DNA of 64,000 bases from JBBSEX01 sp038239345 (lineage in GTDB: Bacteria; Acidobacteriota; Terriglobia; Bryobacterales; Bryobacteraceae). The translations under genes were made by a program, and so were the position numbers. The notes under the pieces were generated by a model. The model was not told where the DNA came from. It was given only the letters and a program-made list of their open reading frames with translations, and made no database searches. The stretch is from assembly GCA_038239345.1 (NCBI GenBank), contig JBBSEX010000011.1, forward strand, positions 124,001 to 188,000, given 5' to 3'. This document shows, piece after piece, positions 1 through 7,079 of the stretch. Positions within the stretch are counted from its first letter, which is position 1, and each line of letters opens with the position of its first letter.

Positions 1-714
1 CATGCGATAGCCGATCACGCGGAGAAGTTCACCGGTTTGGGTGGAATCGCAGGTCTCGATGCGAATCATCTTGTCGGCTCCGGCGAGCTTTTCGAGTTCC
101 CGAGCCTGCGAGAGATAGCGGATTATCAGCTTCAGATATTCAGTTTGCTCCAGCCCTTCGACACTGCCGCCGGCCTGGTATCCATTGGTGACGACGTTTC
201 GGGCAAGCGCCGTTAACAGATCGTCCTCATTCATGTCCGGTGAGAGCGCCGCCATGCGCGAGAAGGAGCGCATCGGGCCGGGAATCTCGATGGTTGCGCG
301 CCGTTCGGTGGCCACCAATTGGGGCAAGGTCAGATTCGTGCCTCCCGCCCGGCGATAACCTTCCAGATGTTTTGCCGCCGCCGAACGATCGCCGGCGAGG
401 ATATCAAGCACCGCCAAGCGCCGATTGGTGGAGGACTGCAAACTCCGATTCTTATCGGCAACCAGTAGCACTTTTTCGTAGGTGTCGCGCGTTGCCGGAT
501 CTTTATGACGATCCAGAAACTCGGCGTACGCCTCAAGAGATGCTACATCGGTGGGCGAAGATTGCACCGACCGTTGCAGCAATTCGCGGGCACCGGCCGC
601 ATCCCCTTTTCGTTCCAAATCCCAGGCCTGCGATTTGAGATCGGCGCCTGTCACCGTTCCTATAAAAATGCTGGACCCCGTAAAGGTTATAAGAGCGAAC
701 AGAAAAGCCTTCAT
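1..714 (-). CDS. Secreted repeat-like protein, 5' part only (runs off left edge)
   Basis: An open frame of 238 codons on the minus strand runs from an ATG at 714 to the edge of the window without a stop, so only the N-terminal part is present. Reading upstream of the ATG, the strand shows GGAAGGAGC followed by six bases, a good ribosome site. The first about 24 residues (MKAFLFALITFTGSSIFIG...) look like a signal peptide. Residues 25-120 are helical, Ala/Leu/Arg-rich and spaced like tetratricopeptide helices (for example GDAAGARELLQRSVQSSP), which suggests a TPR-type scaffold. Residues 150-238 have no motif I recognise. Function unknown. It is divergent from the small gene at 844. Confidence 0.7.
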   Translation of the reverse strand, partial: MKAFLFALITFTGSSIFIGTVTGADLKSQAWDLERKGDAAGARELLQRSVQSSPTDVASLEAYAEFLDRHKDPATRDTYEKVLLVADKNRSLQSSTNRRLAVLDILAGDRSAAAKHLEGYRRAGGTNLTLPQLVATERRATIEIPGPMRSFSRMAALSPDMNEDDLLTALARNVVTNGYQAGGSVEGLEQTEYLKLIIRYLSQARELEKLAGADKMIRIETCDSTQTGELLRVIGYRM

Positions 715-843
715 CAGAATTGCTCCTTCCCCGTCTTGGATACTTACTCTATCACCGGCGCGAGCGTACAGGGAATTTCCGCGTTCCGTATATTACTCTT
801 AAACGGATCGAAGCCAAATGTGGATGTGGACGAGGATTGACTG

Positions 844-1095
844 ATGAAACTTGCACCGCGGTTAGGAGCTTCCCTGGCGATTATGGTACTTGGGACTTTA
901 GCGACGGCGCAATCGGGCGGGCCGGCTCCATCGGACCATGCGCACATCCGCGCGGCCGTTGCCGAGTTGCGGGAAGCGGCGCGGGAGCTTCGCTCGGCTA
1001 AACACGATTTCTGCGGCCATCAGGTTGAAGCAAGCGAGAAGACGGGGGAAGCTCTTGCCGCACTCGAGGCCGCGCTGGCCTGCGTTCGTCATTAG
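844..1095 (+). CDS. Small secreted helical protein, unknown function
   Basis: An 83-residue product with a clear signal peptide (about 22 residues, ending near TLATAQS). The mature part is one or two amphipathic helices rich in Ala, Glu and Arg, with a central HDFCGHQVEA segment. I recall similar short secreted proteins with an HDFxGHR-like motif in environmental bacteria, but with no known role. The ATG at 844 has GAGG about 8 bases upstream. Divergent from the gene ending at 714, so both promoters should lie in 715-843. The single mature-region Cys pair (in DFCGH and near the C-terminus, ACVRH) could form a disulfide. Confidence 0.6.
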   Translation: MKLAPRLGASLAIMVLGTLATAQSGGPAPSDHAHIRAAVAELREAARELRSAKHDFCGHQVEASEKTGEALAALEAALACVRH

Positions 1096-1395
1096 TACTG
1101 TCGGGTTGCGTGCTCAGTACGAGCGGGCACTTTTACTCACCCTCTAGCTCTACCTCTTCGATGCGCTGATGTGGGTATCGGATTTTTCTAGCGTACTACC
1201 GCTCCCCACCCCTGCGCGGCGTTAAATTCAGTACGGTTCTAAGCTCCTTTTTTCCTATGCTTTTGCTCGATTATTGGGGAGAATAAACATCTCGAAGCTT
1301 CAGCACATTTGATCGCGGAAGAGTTTCTTGCAAAGCAGAGAAACGGACCAGCGGGATAGGTGTGCCTGAAGCTCTAGAAACGGAGAAAACCCAAA
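1096..1395 (+). other. 300-base gene-free stretch
   Basis: No convincing reading frame on either strand. An inverted repeat GTACTG (1095-1100) / CAGTAC (1115-1120) just after the 844 gene could be a weak transcription end, followed only by a TTTT run at 1132. The rest probably holds the promoter of the di-haem oxidoreductase at 1396, but I see no convincing -35/-10 pair. Confidence 0.4.
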
Positions 1396-2859
1396 ATGTT
1401 CCGATCGATTTCTATCGACCGAAGAACCTCCCCAAGACCGCGCCTAGTGCACGCGGTCTTGACGTTTGCTGTAGTTCCTTGTTTGATGATCGCCGCGGTA
1501 CACGACCCCGGTCCACGCGGCGGGGTACCCTCGGCAGGTGGAGCTGTGGCTGGATTACTGCCGAATGAGTCCGCGCTATTTACCGAAAGTATTTTCCGTG
1601 TTACAGAAGTGGAAGCAACCTGCGACACCTGTAATCAGTTGCCCCTAAATCAGCCGTCGACCGGGGGATTATCCAATTCCGCCGGCTTAGGCGGAGTATT
1701 CAACGCCGACCAATGCACCATTTGTCATAGTCAACCGGCGTTGGGAGGCAGTTCTCCCGCGCACAATCCGGCATTCATCGTCAGCGGCCGCCGCGGGAGT
1801 ACGAATGTGGTTCCTTCCTTTGAAGATCCTAACGGTGCGTTCAAGGAAGTACGTTTCAAATACAATTCCGATCTGACTCGCGACGGCGGCGTTCACAGCT
1901 TGTTCACAACCAGGGGCCGCGCCGATGCCCCGAGTTGCACGTTTGCGCAACCCGACTTTAATACGGCTGTCGCACAACAGAACATCGCCTTCCGTATTCC
2001 CCTGCAGTTGTTCGGTCTCGGGCTGATCGAATCGATTCCCGACTTCGCCATCATCAACAACATGAACGCCAGCAAATCTCAGAAGCAATCGCTGGGCATT
2101 AGCGGCCATCCGAACAAAGTGCCCAATAACGGCACAATCAGCCGCTTCGGTTGGAAAGCACAAAATGCTTCCATAACTCTGTTCGCCGGCGAAGCGTACA
2201 ACGTGGAAATGGGAATCAGCAACGATCTATTTCCGATTTCCCGTAACGAAGATCCCAATTGCAATCTCGGCTTTGAGCCCTTCGATGTGCCACGCGTCGA
2301 TGACTTGCAGTACCACGATCCGCTGAAGATTATGCCAGCCTGGCTGATGTTCACGGTGTTCATGCGCTTTTTGGACGCGCCGCAACCGGCGGTTTTGTCG
2401 ACCAGCGCGCAAAAAGGACAGCAGTTGTTTAATCAGGTGGGATGCGCGCTTTGCCACACTCCTTCCATGCAAACGCGGCCCGGTCTTTTGGGCCCCTCCA
2501 CGGTCGCCTTACGCGGTAAAACGGTGAATCTCTATTCGGACTTGCTGGTTCACAATATGGGATCTACGCTGGCCGACAATATCGTGCAGGGCGCGGCCGG
2601 TCCCGACGAGTTCCGCACCACGCCGTTATGGGGCTTAGGACAGCGATTGTTCTTCCTGCATGACGGACGGACATCCGATTTGATGGTGGCGATTCAAGAC
2701 CATTACTCGGCATTCTTCTCCAATGGCGGCGATAATCCGTCCAAGGACATCGCCTCTTACCTCTACCAACCTTCGGAAGCAAATGGCGTCGTTACGGCGT
2801 TCAACGCCCTGAAGGATAGCGACAAGCAGTCGGTCTTAGACTTCTTGCGATCGTTGTAA
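1396..2859 (+). CDS. Di-haem oxidoreductase / DUF1111 'thiol oxidoreductase' family
   Basis: A 487-residue exported cytochrome-like protein. The N-terminus has a basic stretch then a hydrophobic segment (about residues 20-35), a signal peptide. Two haem-c sites are visible: C107-T-I-C110-H111 and C350-A-L-C353-H354. Between and after them are conserved features of the DUF1111/DHOR family: the FGLGLIESIPD segment, RFGWKAQNASITLFAGEAYN, the NLYSDLLVHNMG run, and FFLHDGRTSDL near the C-terminus. These proteins are periplasmic c-type cytochromes; the true substrate is not established. GGAG lies about 10 bases before the ATG. The gene is followed by a strong terminator, so it is probably transcribed alone. 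Confidence 0.88.
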   Translation: MFRSISIDRRTSPRPRLVHAVLTFAVVPCLMIAAVHDPGPRGGVPSAGGAVAGLLPNESALFTESIFRVTEVEATCDTCNQLPLNQPSTGGLSNSAGLGGVFNADQCTICHSQPALGGSSPAHNPAFIVSGRRGSTNVVPSFEDPNGAFKEVRFKYNSDLTRDGGVHSLFTTRGRADAPSCTFAQPDFNTAVAQQNIAFRIPLQLFGLGLIESIPDFAIINNMNASKSQKQSLGISGHPNKVPNNGTISRFGWKAQNASITLFAGEAYNVEMGISNDLFPISRNEDPNCNLGFEPFDVPRVDDLQYHDPLKIMPAWLMFTVFMRFLDAPQPAVLSTSAQKGQQLFNQVGCALCHTPSMQTRPGLLGPSTVALRGKTVNLYSDLLVHNMGSTLADNIVQGAAGPDEFRTTPLWGLGQRLFFLHDGRTSDLMVAIQDHYSAFFSNGGDNPSKDIASYLYQPSEANGVVTAFNALKDSDKQSVLDFLRSL

Positions 2860-2873
2860 TCCTTGCGTTACGT

Positions 2874-2917
2874 GGCGGGCTTCTCTTGTCGGAGGGAGGA
2901 GCCCGCCCTCTTTTTTT
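2874..2917 (+). terminator. Rho-independent terminator after the di-haem oxidoreductase
   Basis: A 12-base-pair stem pairs 2874-2885 (GGCGGGCTTCTC) with 2896-2907 (GAGGAGCCCGCC, one G-U pair). The loop is 10 bases, and CTC plus seven T follow (2911-2917). It sits 15 bases after the stop at 2859. Confidence 0.85.
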
Positions 2918-2952
2918 CACAGGCCGGCAAGACACTTCTTCAGGGAATATTT

Positions 2953-3438
2953 ATGCTCAATCTGATTCGTTGCACTGCCCTTACAATTATGTTTTCGTCC
3001 TTCGGGATGTGCGCGTCCGACCCCTTCGTGGGTACCTGGGTTCTGAGACCGGAGCTATCGAAATACGCTGCCGGCGCGATGCCGAAGAGCATGATCATTC
3101 AGATGGACACCGTCGGCCTGGGTATCCGCTACCGTTCGCAAACCGTCAGGGCCGATGGACAATCGTCTTATGCAATTTACACGGCGGAGTACAACGGTCC
3201 GGAAGCCGTGGTCTCGGGCGCGACACGACTGGCACCCGTTGTATTAAAGCGCATCGATCCATACACGGTTGAGGCGATCTACAAAAAAGACGGAAAGCTG
3301 ATCGCCGTGGCTCGCCGTGTTGCCGCTCGTGACGGACAATCGATGACGGTATCCACGACCGTTAACGGCAAAGACGGGAAAGTGTCGAAGAACACCGGCA
3401 TCTATGAGCGCCAACTGGAGGCGGTCAGCGGGCAATAA
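2953..3438 (+). CDS. Secreted hypothetical protein (161 aa)
   Basis: An exported protein of unknown function. The frame is open from 2863, but that stretch contains the upstream gene's terminator. I therefore take the ATG at 2953 as the start, where a normal signal peptide begins (MLNLIRCTALTIMF..., cleavage near CASDPF). The mature part opens with DPFVGTWVLRPELSKY, which resembles small periplasmic proteins that assess 'GTW...NPAKSKY'-type beta-rich folds common in Solibacter-like genomes. The rest alternates short beta strands (VEAIYKKDGKLIAVARRV) and suggests a small beta-barrel or lipocalin-like fold. It is followed after 7 bases by the L,D-transpeptidase, probably in one operon. Confidence 0.7.
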   Translation: MLNLIRCTALTIMFSSFGMCASDPFVGTWVLRPELSKYAAGAMPKSMIIQMDTVGLGIRYRSQTVRADGQSSYAIYTAEYNGPEAVVSGATRLAPVVLKRIDPYTVEAIYKKDGKLIAVARRVAARDGQSMTVSTTVNGKDGKVSKNTGIYERQLEAVSGQ

Positions 3439-3445
3439 TAACCAG

Positions 3446-3928
3446 ATGGTGACAATCGGCGTTCTGGTGATTAGTCTGCACTTGTTGGCGGCGGACCTTC
3501 CGGCGGCTGACAGGATCGTGGTGAATAAGGCGAAGCGCGAATTGATCTTGCTGCGCCAAGGTAGGGTCTTGAAGACGTATCGCGTGGCACTCGGCGAGCA
3601 CCCTATTGGACCGAAGCGTCAACAGGGCGATAAGAAGACTCCGGAAGGTCTATATAAGATCGATTGGAAGACGAAACGAAGCAATTATCATTGGGCACTT
3701 CACATCTCCTACCCCAACGATAAGGATCGGGCACAGGCCCGGCTTCGGCATGTCGATCCGGGTGGCGCGCTGCTGATTCATGGGCTGCCGAATGGCCAGG
3801 GGTCGGCTGGAAAAGATCACGTCGCCCGCGACTGGACCTGGGGTTGTGTTGCTGTGACCAACGAAGAGATCGAGGAGATCTACGCCTCGGTTCCGGCCAA
3901 TACTCCGATCGAAATCAATCCGCTATAG
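3446..3928 (+). CDS. L,D-transpeptidase (YkuD domain)
   Basis: A 160-residue exported protein with a single YkuD catalytic domain (about residues 24-158). Such enzymes form or edit 3-3 peptide cross-links in peptidoglycan, or attach proteins to it, in the periplasm. The active-site pieces are visible: His112 in LLIHGLPNG and Cys134 in TWGCVAVTNEE. The usual S/T-x-G-C is T131-W-G-C134. The ORF extends upstream to 3404, but the ATG at 3446 gives a clean signal peptide (MVTIGVLVISLHLLAADLPA) and lies 7 bases after the previous stop. There is no LysM or other wall-binding domain, so this is a minimal version. Confidence 0.85.
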   Translation: MVTIGVLVISLHLLAADLPAADRIVVNKAKRELILLRQGRVLKTYRVALGEHPIGPKRQQGDKKTPEGLYKIDWKTKRSNYHWALHISYPNDKDRAQARLRHVDPGGALLIHGLPNGQGSAGKDHVARDWTWGCVAVTNEEIEEIYASVPANTPIEINPL

Positions 3929-3937
3929 TAACCACAT

Positions 3938-5020
3938 ATGAATCGTTTTCTGTTCTTGCTGGCCGCGTTGCCACTCCTCGGGCAGGAGAGTTCGACGCCT
4001 CAATACAAGGTTGCCGTAATCGGTCTGGTGCACTCTCATGTCTGGGGTCCGCTGGGCCGGATGATCAAGAATGAGCCGGCTCAACTGGTGGGAATCAGCG
4101 AGAAAAATCCAGCTCTGGTGGCTGAAGCGAAGAAGATGGGCGCCGCTGAAAATCTGTTCTTCGACGACTATAACAAGATGCTGGACCAGACCAAGCCCGA
4201 CTTCGTCTGGGCCTTCGTGGAGAACAATCGCCACTTGGAAATCGCGAAAGCCTGTGCCGCGCGAAAGATTCACATTATGTTTGAGAAGCCGCTAGCATCG
4301 ACGTACAAGGATTCGGTGGCGATCAAGGATATTGCGAACAAGGCCGGCATCCAGGTGATGGTGAATTACCAGATGGCCTGGTGGCCGGCGAATTATGTGG
4401 CCAAGGCGAAGGCCGATTCAAACGCGATCGGGAAGGTGTACCGGCTGCATGGAATTGTCGGACATGGCGGGCCCAGCCCGGATGGCGCGCGTAATAAATA
4501 TTTCTTCGATTGGTTGACCGATCCGGTGCAGAATGGCGCGGGCGCATTGATGGATTTCGGCTGTTATAACGCACTGTGGAGCCTGTGGTATCTGGGCCGC
4601 CCCGATACGGTGTTTGCCACGGTGAATCATCTGCGGCCAGAGACGTTTCCAAAAGTGGAAGACAATGCGACTCTGATTCTCACTTACAAGAATGCGGTGG
4701 GAATCTTCGAAGGAAGCTGGGATTTGCCACGAAGCTTTCAAGACCTGGATATTTTCGGAGCGTCTGCCAGCGGCACCGCCGGCAGTCTCCACATGAAGAA
4801 TGGGAGCGTAGAAATGCAAGTGGGCAGAGCCGTCACCGCGGTTCCGATAGAGCCCTTGGCGGCGGACCGCAAGGATCCGCTGGGTTACATGGTGGGCGTG
4901 ATCAAATCCGGCAAACCAGTGGATGGATTGGTGGCCGTCGATATCAATGTGGGTGTGATGGAGATTATCGATGCGGCGAAAGAATCGGTGAAGACCGGCA
5001 AGCCGGTGAAGCTGAAGTAG
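3938..5020 (+). CDS. Exported Gfo/Idh/MocA-family oxidoreductase
   Basis: A 360-residue NAD(P)-dependent sugar/inositol-type dehydrogenase family member. The N-terminal Rossmann part begins at residue 23 (YKVAVIGLVHSHVWGPLG); the family GxGxxG glycine pattern is degenerate here (G-L-V-H-S-H). The hallmark EKP triplet is present (E116-K-P118 in MFEKPLAST). The C-terminal alpha/beta substrate domain follows to residue 360. A signal peptide precedes the Rossmann fold (MNRFLFLLAALPLLGQES), so the product is predicted to leave the cytoplasm, as for some glycoside-acting family members that carry their own tightly bound cofactor. It follows the L,D-transpeptidase after 9 bases and is convergent with the amidohydrolase at 5027-6541. 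The substrate cannot be read from sequence. Confidence 0.83.
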   Translation: MNRFLFLLAALPLLGQESSTPQYKVAVIGLVHSHVWGPLGRMIKNEPAQLVGISEKNPALVAEAKKMGAAENLFFDDYNKMLDQTKPDFVWAFVENNRHLEIAKACAARKIHIMFEKPLASTYKDSVAIKDIANKAGIQVMVNYQMAWWPANYVAKAKADSNAIGKVYRLHGIVGHGGPSPDGARNKYFFDWLTDPVQNGAGALMDFGCYNALWSLWYLGRPDTVFATVNHLRPETFPKVEDNATLILTYKNAVGIFEGSWDLPRSFQDLDIFGASASGTAGSLHMKNGSVEMQVGRAVTAVPIEPLAADRKDPLGYMVGVIKSGKPVDGLVAVDINVGVMEIIDAAKESVKTGKPVKLK

Positions 5021-5026
5021 CCGGTT

Positions 5027-6541
5027 CTATGGGGAAGTTGACGCATGCTCCTTGGCGTCCGACACCATCTTTCTGACTTCGGCCATGAGCGTGGCGTCGT
5101 TATAGGGGATGCCATCCTTGATGGTCCACTCGATGCCACCATTTGAGGCATAGAGAATTTTGAAGTCTTCGAGCGGGTTGCCTTTGATAACTAACAGGTC
5201 GGCCGCGTAGCCCGTACGCACCCGGCCAAAGTGGTTTTCGATGCCGAGGATCTTGGCGTTATTACTGGTCGCGTGTTGGATCACTTTGAGTGGCGGGAAC
5301 CCCGCTTCCTGATGAAGTTCCAACTCGCGGATCAGTCCGAAACCATACATGGAGTAAATGAAGCCCGCGTCATCCCCGACCCCGACCAAGCCTCCGCGCT
5401 TTTCGAATTCCCTTACCGCCGCCATCCATATTCTGTAGTTCTCCTTCCAGAACGCCTCATCGGTTGAAGTCCAATGGGCGAAGTACGATCCATGATTGGC
5501 GGCGTTAGGTTGGAAATAATCGCGTAGCGCAGGATGCAGATATTCGGCAAACCACGGCTTATTCTGGGCCCGCTGTAGATCGCGGCTGGCTTCATAGATA
5601 CTAAACGTCGGATCCCAGGCAACGTGCGCATCGGCCATGGCCTGGAGAACTTTCGATAACCGCTCCGGATTCACTTCCCGCCACAGGTGGCCGGCATAGC
5701 GGAAGCGATCGATTTCATCGCTGTAGTTATACGACGCGGGAAAATTCTGCACTCCATTCTCAAGCGCGGCATCGGGGATTCCGTACCAATGCTCAATGCT
5801 GGTTGTCCCAATGGCAACATCGTCCCAGGCATTCGTTTCTTCGACGCCAGTATGGTGAGCCAGGCGAAGACCGGTTTCTTTCGCGGCGCTGCCAAGGGCG
5901 ATCATGATGTCGCGCTGGATGCCGAAAAACTTGATGCCATCGGCGCCGTTGTCCTTCAACTGGTGGACGGCTCGGCGAGCGTCATCGGGAGTAACGGCGT
6001 TCGGAAAAACGGGATAGACAAGGATGCGCGGGGCGACGATGCTGTTGGCGGCGCTCTTCTTCTTCAGATCGAACGATATGCGCGTATTGCTGGCAACATC
6101 GCGAACTGTGGTAATTCCCGACGCGAGCCAGATGTTAAATTCATACTGCACGGGCTGCGGCTTGCCACCTCGCTCGTCTTGAATATGAGCATGGGCATTG
6201 ATGAAGCCGGGAAGAACATATTTTCCGCTGGCATCGATTTCGGTATCGCCCGTCGGCCGCTGCGCGCGACCTGAAGCGAGGGCCACTGGATCGATCGGCA
6301 CGATGGCGGCGATGATGCCGTTCTCGATGACGATGTCCTTCGGTCCGGAAGCGGGCGTTCCACTGCCATCGATCACAATCGCGTTACGAATAATCAGGCG
6401 GGCAGCGCGCTTGCCATGTTCGGCATTCGTCTTCTGCGCGGACAGGGAGGCGGTCAGTAAAACGGCGATGAACAATACAGTTGAGTTATTTTTCAAGGGG
6501 AATCTCAGAATAGAACAATTCCTTGCCCGATCCCGCTTCAC
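5027..6541 (-). CDS. Exported amidohydrolase (imidazolonepropionase-like)
   Basis: A metal-dependent hydrolase of the amidohydrolase superfamily, up to 504 residues. Metal ligands can be followed in order: HAHIQ (the HxH pair), K in DGIKFFG (candidate carboxylated lysine), LAHHTG, the STEHWYG histidine and VGVGDDAG (the acidic ligand). The C-terminus has the usual AADLLVIKGNPLEDF beta-sandwich closure. A hydrophobic segment (VLFIAVLLTASLSAQ) is a signal peptide. With the ATG at 6541 it is preceded by 19 extra residues; a TTG at about 6496 would give a better signal start and would overlap the stop of the upstream gene by only 11 bases. It probably forms an operon with the secreted protein at 6486-7079. 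Substrate unknown; peptide-like or cyclic amides are typical. Confidence 0.82.
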   Translation of the reverse strand: MKRDRARNCSILRFPLKNNSTVLFIAVLLTASLSAQKTNAEHGKRAARLIIRNAIVIDGSGTPASGPKDIVIENGIIAAIVPIDPVALASGRAQRPTGDTEIDASGKYVLPGFINAHAHIQDERGGKPQPVQYEFNIWLASGITTVRDVASNTRISFDLKKKSAANSIVAPRILVYPVFPNAVTPDDARRAVHQLKDNGADGIKFFGIQRDIMIALGSAAKETGLRLAHHTGVEETNAWDDVAIGTTSIEHWYGIPDAALENGVQNFPASYNYSDEIDRFRYAGHLWREVNPERLSKVLQAMADAHVAWDPTFSIYEASRDLQRAQNKPWFAEYLHPALRDYFQPNAANHGSYFAHWTSTDEAFWKENYRIWMAAVREFEKRGGLVGVGDDAGFIYSMYGFGLIRELELHQEAGFPPLKVIQHATSNNAKILGIENHFGRVRTGYAADLLVIKGNPLEDFKILYASNGGIEWTIKDGIPYNDATLMAEVRKMVSDAKEHASTSP

Positions 6542-7079
6542 TTATACCGTTGACGTAAAGCTTGGACCCCGGGCGATAGTTAACCTGGAAATAAAAGAAG
6601 CCGTGCACGGACTCTCCGGGGGGCAGCATCTTCGCGGCGAATGCCCGGCCCTCAATCTCCCACGTATCGAGCGGATTCTTCTTTTTGAATTTTGGGATAG
6701 GAAGCGAGACACCGGGATTCGCTGGCCGCGCCGCGCCACGCAGATAAGCCACATCGCGGGCCGGCGTCGGCTCAACGTGGCTGCCGTCGGCGTTCACGTA
6801 GGAAACCTCAAGATCCAGACGCAGCGCTCTTCCCGTTTCGTTCTTGATCACCAGCAGAATCGGCAGGATGCCATGCGCATACGGATTCGCTTTTCCGAAA
6901 GCAGGCTCGGCCAGCTCGGCGTTGATATAAGGCACCGCGGCCTGCGTAACTTTATCCTGTGTCTGATGGGTTGGGTAGCTCTCGGCGGGCGCGGCATTGA
7001 ACTTAGGATGGTCCTTGTCGCCAGCCACCGCCGCAGCTATACTCAAGGAGATTAACAAGCATTTCAAGGCGCAGTTCAT
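6486..7079 (-). CDS. Secreted hypothetical protein, partner of the amidohydrolase
   Basis: A 197-residue exported protein with a signal peptide (MNCALKCLLISLSIAAAVAG). The mature part looks like a single beta-sandwich: ILPILLVIKNETGRALRL, then VPYLR-like strands and a C-terminal FFYFQVNYRPGSKLYV. That resembles immunoglobulin-like or 'intracellular proteinase inhibitor' folds, but I do not recognise a named family. Its stop overlaps the start of the amidohydrolase frame, so the two are likely translated together. Its start region overlaps the 5' end of the divergent waaA-lpxK frame by about 80 bases, so one of the two starts is probably further in than drawn. Confidence 0.65.
   Translation of the reverse strand: MNCALKCLLISLSIAAAVAGDKDHPKFNAAPAESYPTHQTQDKVTQAAVPYINAELAEPAFGKANPYAHGILPILLVIKNETGRALRLDLEVSYVNADGSHVEPTPARDVAYLRGAARPANPGVSLPIPKFKKKNPLDTWEIEGRAFAAKMLPPGESVHGFFYFQVNYRPGSKLYVNGISEAGSGKELFYSEIPLEK

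Noticed and set aside
240..638. 132-residue plus-strand frame
   Set aside because: It is opposite the edge-cut minus-strand gene that has a signal peptide and a ribosome site, and has a random Arg/Pro-rich composition.
5027..6541. Amidohydrolase as part of the pyrimidine pathway
   Set aside because: It is exported, 8 kb away on the other strand, and the operon has its own dihydropyrimidinase with all ligands.
5687..7055. Plus-strand frames at 5687-6274 and 6198-7055
   Set aside because: Both run opposite the amidohydrolase and its partner; neither has recognisable domains.
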